Source of the DNA: SHLQ01 sp964562985
Lineage (GTDB): Bacteria; Actinomycetota; Acidimicrobiia; Acidimicrobiales; SHLQ01
DNA length: 10,186 bases
Reading direction: 5' to 3'
NCBI GenBank assembly: GCA_964562985.1
Contig: CAZLWE010000089.1
Coordinates: 1 to 10,186, forward strand
The stretch's first letter is position 1. Every line of letters starts with the position of its first letter. The position numbers and the translations under genes were made by a program. The notes below the pieces were generated by a model. That model saw only the letters and a list, made by a program, of their open reading frames with translations, had not been told where the DNA came from and ran no database searches. Below are positions 6,754 to 10,186 of this stretch, piece by piece.

Positions 6754-7611
6754 ATGACGAATCTCGACGATCGAATCGCTGACCTGTGCGGTGCGCCGGT
6801 ACGTGCGATGGCGCGCGTCAGCGGGGGAGACGTAGCCGATGCCTTCCGTGTCACTCTCGCAGACGGCCGGACGGTCTTCGCAAAGACGAAAGCCGACGCG
6901 CCCGAAGATTTCTTCTCTACCGAAGCTGCCGGTCTTCGGTGGTTAGGTGAGGCTGGAGTCGCCTCCATCCCGGAGGTCATTGGTGTCAGTGACGATGCGC
7001 CGCCATGCTTGGTTCTTGAATGGATCGAACCGGGGGCGACACAAGACGCGCAAGGGGAGCAGCGATTTGGCACAGAGCTTGCGGCCCTACATCAGAACGG
7101 GGCGCCGCACTTCGGTCGACCGGACGCAATGCCGACCGGAAGCCTTCGGGTCCCGAACGAGCCGTCAGACACCTGGGCCGACTTCTACGCCGCCCAGCGA
7201 CTACGTCCGCTTGCCGAGATTGCAGCAGAACGGAACTCGTTGAGCACAACCGCAATAAACGGTCTTGTCGATGTCGCGGATCGACTGGGTGAGTTTGATG
7301 ACGACGTACCGGCTTCGCGCTTGCATGGTGATCTGTGGTCGGGGAACAGAATCGTTGATGTCGACGGGCGCAGTTGGCTGATCGATCCTGCGGCCCATGG
7401 TGGGCATCGGGAGTTTGACTTGGGGATGATGCGGCTCTTTGGCGGATTCTCTCAGGAGTGCTTCGACGCATACGACGAGGTCTATCCACTCAACGCGGGT
7501 TGGCAGGAGCGGATACCGCTACATCACCTAGCGCCGCTGGCGGTTCACGCCATCAAGTTTGGCGGCCCCTACGCTGCCGCCGTCGACGGCGCGTTAGCAA
7601 AGCTCGCCTGA
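6754..7611 (+). CDS. Fructosamine kinase family protein
   Basis: A 285-residue kinase of the fructosamine kinase (FN3K/YniA) family, which phosphorylates sugar adducts on amines, such as fructosamines or ribulosamines, so that they break down. Length is typical. K44 (FAKT) and E57 (STEAAGL) fit the ATP-binding Lys-Glu pair. The catalytic loop is LHGDLWSGN (D193, N198), the metal-binding aspartate is D211 in LIDPAAHGGHREFDLGMMRLFGGF (209-232), and WADFYAAQRLRP and the C-terminal LAPLAVHAIKFGG are family blocks. The usual tyrosines of the IDPAxYYGHRE block are replaced by His-Gly here. ATG 6754 gives the normal N-terminus; upstream in-frame sequence overlaps the cupin gene in another frame. The Shine-Dalgarno sequence is weak. 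Its stop is 6 bp before the transporter gene, so translational coupling is likely. The true substrate may be a small metabolite or a protein-bound sugar. Confidence 0.93.
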   Translation: MTNLDDRIADLCGAPVRAMARVSGGDVADAFRVTLADGRTVFAKTKADAPEDFFSTEAAGLRWLGEAGVASIPEVIGVSDDAPPCLVLEWIEPGATQDAQGEQRFGTELAALHQNGAPHFGRPDAMPTGSLRVPNEPSDTWADFYAAQRLRPLAEIAAERNSLSTTAINGLVDVADRLGEFDDDVPASRLHGDLWSGNRIVDVDGRSWLIDPAAHGGHREFDLGMMRLFGGFSQECFDAYDEVYPLNAGWQERIPLHHLAPLAVHAIKFGGPYAAAVDGALAKLA

Positions 7612-7617
7612 ACGGCC

Positions 7618-8853
7618 ATGTCTGCCTTGACCTCGGTTGGACAGCGTCTCGTCCGCATTCTCGGTCCTGATCCGCGCGCGGTCGCGCAGTCGGCGGTTGC
7701 CCTACTCATCTCGCTGGTGGCAACCCTTATCGCAGGCCTAACCCTTGCATCCGCCGAGGAGCGACTCGCCGAACTGCCCGGTCTCTTGTTGTTGGTGCCG
7801 GCGGCTATTGCCCAACGCGGAAACGTCTTTGGTGCCATGGGCTCTCGGCTCGGGACGGCGATCCACACCGGCGAGTTCTCGTTAACGCCCCGGAGGGACA
7901 CGGTGTTTGGCCAGAACGTGCTCGCGTCGATGGCCATCAGCACCGTGGCCGCGACGTGGCTTGCCCTCATTGGCTGGCTCCTCGCCCGAGTGTTTGGCGT
8001 CTCTGACGCCATGAGCCTCCTGGATTTCATCTCGGTGTCCGTTGTGGGTGGCGTACTGGCGTCGCTCTTGGTGCTCGGGATCACCGTTGCGCTCGTGGCC
8101 GGATCCAGCAAGTTTGGTTGGGACCTCGACAACGTCACCGCACCGCTCGTCACTGGCACTGGCGACCTGGTGACGTTGCCCGCCCTGCTCATTGGATCGT
8201 TCCTCGTTGGGCCGTCATCGGTTTCTGAGGTCGTTGGTGTAGCCGTGGCGATCGCTGCCGGCGGCGTGTTCGCGATGTCCTTACGTTCGGCTCTACCGCT
8301 CTTGCGGCGTATCGTCCTCGAGTCGTTGCCTGTCCTGGCCTTGGCCTCCACGCTGTCGCTCGTGGCTGGAGTTGCCATCGAACAACGGCTGTCCGCGTTT
8401 CTGGATGTTCCTGCGTTGCTCATCCTGATCCCGGCCTACTTCGGTATGGCGGGCGCGCTCGGCGGGATTTTGTCGAGCCGGTTGGGAACAAAGGTGCATC
8501 TCGGCTTGATCGAGTCGAACCCCATTCCCCAGCGTCAGGCCTTGCTCGACATCCGTTCGGTCGGCCTGCTCGCCCTTCCCGTCTTCGTGCTGGTCGGTGG
8601 CGCGGCCCACGTCGGTTCGCTGATCATCGGCGTGGAAGGTCCAGGGCTTGTTTCCATGCTGCTCGTCGCCGCCATTGCGGGCGCTGGTGCCACGATCGTC
8701 GTGTTGGCCGTGGCCTATTACGGCACGCTGGCGGCCGTGCGATTCGGGCTCGACCCAGACACGGCGACGATCCCGCTAACCAATTCAGTTCTCGACCTTG
8801 TCGGCGCCTTCACCCTCGTTGGTGCCGTCGTGCTTCTCGGCCTCGGCGGATAG
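7618..8853 (+). CDS. Duplicated MgtE-like (SLC41-type) divalent cation transporter
   Basis: An integral membrane protein of 411 residues with about ten membrane helices, made of two related halves offset by about 210 residues. Each half has a Pro-Gly/Pro-Ala start with an SRLGT-x2-H-x-G block (LVPAAIAQRGNVFGAMGSRL region, 59-85, and IPAYFGMAGALGGILSSRL region, 271-296). Each ends with D-x-D-x4-P-x6-D (D169, D171, P176, D183; D379, D381, P386, D393). D183 and D393 correspond by pattern to the essential pore aspartate of MgtE. Bacterial MgtE carries one such domain and dimerises; here two are fused, as in eukaryotic SLC41. The N-terminal MgtE_N and CBS domains that sense Mg2+ are absent. The next gene encodes a soluble PhoU/TrkA_C protein that probably takes that role. 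Mg2+ is the likely substrate; other divalent ions cannot be excluded. ATG 7618 lies 6 bp after the kinase stop with no strong Shine-Dalgarno sequence. Confidence 0.9.
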   Translation: MSALTSVGQRLVRILGPDPRAVAQSAVALLISLVATLIAGLTLASAEERLAELPGLLLLVPAAIAQRGNVFGAMGSRLGTAIHTGEFSLTPRRDTVFGQNVLASMAISTVAATWLALIGWLLARVFGVSDAMSLLDFISVSVVGGVLASLLVLGITVALVAGSSKFGWDLDNVTAPLVTGTGDLVTLPALLIGSFLVGPSSVSEVVGVAVAIAAGGVFAMSLRSALPLLRRIVLESLPVLALASTLSLVAGVAIEQRLSAFLDVPALLILIPAYFGMAGALGGILSSRLGTKVHLGLIESNPIPQRQALLDIRSVGLLALPVFVLVGGAAHVGSLIIGVEGPGLVSMLLVAAIAGAGATIVVLAVAYYGTLAAVRFGLDPDTATIPLTNSVLDLVGAFTLVGAVVLLGLGG

Positions 8854-8890
8854 CGCTTCTTTCCCTCCAAGACAGATTTCCCTACGATTG

Positions 8891-10120
8891 ATGATCAAAC
8901 ACATGGATGACAAACCACACAACCTTCGGACGCTCTTGGCGGAGGCGAAGGACACCTCCGAGCTGATGGTCGACCTTGCGTATGCCGCGGTGTACTTCGG
9001 TGATCCAGACATGGCTGAAGAGGTCCGCGACCTGGAGTCCACCATGACAAAGCTGGTCGAGGAAATGCGTTCGCTCGCATGCCTTGGCGTTCGCCACCCG
9101 CGTGAGGCGCCCGGGATGAGTCGTGTGCTCCAAGTCATTTCCGCAATTGAACGAATCGGAAACGATGCCGTCAACATCGCACGTACGGTCTCCAACGATC
9201 TGGGAATTCCGCGGCATTTGGTCGAGGAGCTACGAGACGCAGAGGAGGTGTCGCACCGGGTTGTTGTCGCCGAGGAGTCCGCGATGGCGCATCAAGCGCT
9301 GTCCGAGATCGAGCTTCCACTCCAAACCGGTATGCGAGTGCTCGCCGTTCGTGATGGCGACGGGTGGACAACGAAAGTCGACGGTGAGACGATCCTTGTC
9401 CCCGGCGATGTCCTCTTTCTTGAAGGTCCACCCGCGGGTATCGCAACCGCTCGTGAGTTATCCGGAGCAGCGCCGCGTCCAGCACCCGTCGAAACCGAGC
9501 CGGTAGAAGAACTCGACCGCGCAATCGACCTGCTCGTCGAGATGAAGAACCTGTCCGAAGCTGCGGTTGCTTTGGCGTACTCCTCCATCGTGCTCGGCGA
9601 CCGTGGTCTCGCCGCAGAAGTGCGCCACCTTGAACAGCGTCTCGACGAAATGCACGATCAACTCGAAACATGGGTGCTTCGGGCAGCTCGAGGGCGATCT
9701 ACCGACCCCTCACCGCTGCGAGGGCTACTCCACTTGGCCGCCGCCTCCGAGGACATTGGTGACCAGGCATCAGCGATGGTGATGTTCGTCGAGCATGGAC
9801 ATGAGGTGCACCCGGTGCTCGGTGTCGCACTAGCCGACAGCGATGAGATCGTGTTGCGCGTCCCGGTCGCCGAGGGATGTCGAGGAGAAGGAGCGAGCCT
9901 TGCCGAGCTGAAGCTCGATGTGACCCCGGGATACACGGTCCTCGCCATCAAGCGGGGCAATATCTACCGGCATCGCCCCAACGGCCACGACCGGCTCGTC
10001 GCGGGGGATGAAGTGATCGCGAGCGGTCACGATGAGGGACGCGAACAGTTCGCCGAAGTATTCGGTTGGCGACTCGTTGTCGATGAGGAAGTCGGCGAAC
10101 ACGAACTAGCCGCTCTATAG
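8891..10120 (+). CDS. PhoU–TrkA_C–PhoU–TrkA_C regulatory protein, partner of the MgtE-like transporter
   Basis: A soluble 409-residue protein of the COG3273 type (PhoU plus TrkA_C), likely a cytoplasmic regulator of the transporter encoded 37 bp upstream. PhoU-like helical domains lie at about 10-118 (VRDLES at 45-50, AIERIGNDAVNIA at 85-97) and 206-303 (VRHLEQ at 244-249, ASEDIGDQA at 285-293). Each is followed by a TrkA_C/RCK_C-like fold at about 120-192 (TGMRVLAVRDGDGW, VPGDVLFLEG) and 318-390 (PGYTVLAIKRGNIY, VAGDEVIASG). TrkA_C domains bind small ligands or ions and gate K+ channels and transporters; PhoU domains carry metal-binding acidic motifs. Archaea encode such proteins beside MgtE-like permeases, which supports the pairing. 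The start is uncertain: ATG 8891 or ATG 8903 (4 residues shorter), neither with a clear Shine-Dalgarno sequence; a TTG at 8798 would overlap the transporter and has no family sequence. Confidence 0.9.
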   Translation: MIKHMDDKPHNLRTLLAEAKDTSELMVDLAYAAVYFGDPDMAEEVRDLESTMTKLVEEMRSLACLGVRHPREAPGMSRVLQVISAIERIGNDAVNIARTVSNDLGIPRHLVEELRDAEEVSHRVVVAEESAMAHQALSEIELPLQTGMRVLAVRDGDGWTTKVDGETILVPGDVLFLEGPPAGIATARELSGAAPRPAPVETEPVEELDRAIDLLVEMKNLSEAAVALAYSSIVLGDRGLAAEVRHLEQRLDEMHDQLETWVLRAARGRSTDPSPLRGLLHLAAASEDIGDQASAMVMFVEHGHEVHPVLGVALADSDEIVLRVPVAEGCRGEGASLAELKLDVTPGYTVLAIKRGNIYRHRPNGHDRLVAGDEVIASGHDEGREQFAEVFGWRLVVDEEVGEHELAAL

Positions 10121-10186
10121 AAAACTTGGCGGAGGAGGCGGAGCCGACGACTAGGGCGGCTATGTGGGGATCTCGGCGGAAGTCCG
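10121..10186 (+). other. Downstream stretch, possible start of another gene
   Basis: These 66 bases after the PhoU/TrkA_C stop are purine-rich (GGCGGAGGAGGCGGAG). Possible starts are ATG at 10162 (MWGSRRKS) and GTG at 10164 (MGISAEVR), both open to the window edge. Too little is present to choose or to name a product. No terminator hairpin with a U-tract is visible. Confidence 0.25.

Noticed and set aside
7569..8423. Minus-strand open frame (284 codons) opposite the transporter
   Set aside because: The plus strand encodes a clear duplicated MgtE-like membrane protein; the reverse frame is Ser/Thr/Arg-rich shadow sequence.
10121..10186. tRNA end or start of RNase P RNA (GGCGGAAGTCCG resembles GAGGAAAGTCCGG)
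   Set aside because: The match is imperfect, no T-loop or acceptor pairing is found on either strand, and the sequence stops at the window edge. A covariance-model search on the extended sequence would settle it.

Overview
This window looks like chromosomal DNA of a moderately GC-rich actinobacterium, possibly an Acidimicrobiia-type lineage; that finer placement is inference only. The reasons are an actinobacterial-style DnaE2 with the typical N-terminus before the PHP domain, a Gram-positive/actinobacterial-type SOS box, two promoters that appear to drive leaderless mRNAs (a TANNNT hexamer 6 nt before the start codon), frequent GTG starts and weak Shine-Dalgarno sequences. No mobile element, CRISPR array, tRNA or rRNA was seen.

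Left part (1-1745, minus strand): a large secreted modular glycoside hydrolase, cut by the left edge. It has a signal peptide, a GH26-like catalytic domain with both candidate catalytic glutamates, then two related small disulfide-bracketed beta modules separated and followed by arrays of the pentapeptide DPAPV. It is divergent from dnaE2. The 92-bp region between them holds both promoters, a perfect LexA/SOS box in front of dnaE2 and a TTAGGG-N8-CCCTAA inverted repeat.

Centre (1838-6155): dnaE2, the damage-inducible error-prone C-family DNA polymerase, complete. It converges with a 319-residue protein I do not recognise, which has two conserved-looking domains joined by an Ala/Gly/Pro linker. 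No imuA'/imuB mutasome partner is visible in the window.

Right part (6345-10120, plus strand): four closely spaced genes, probably an operon. They are a small cupin, a fructosamine-kinase-family protein, a 411-residue membrane protein made of two MgtE-like (SLC41-type) halves, and a soluble protein with the order PhoU, TrkA_C, PhoU, TrkA_C. The last two form an apparent divalent-cation transporter and its cytoplasmic regulator. Both are internally duplicated, and this is the most interesting system in the window. The cupin and kinase may concern sugar-adduct repair or sugar metabolism; their link to the transporter pair is only adjacency. The last 66 bases may contain the start of another gene.
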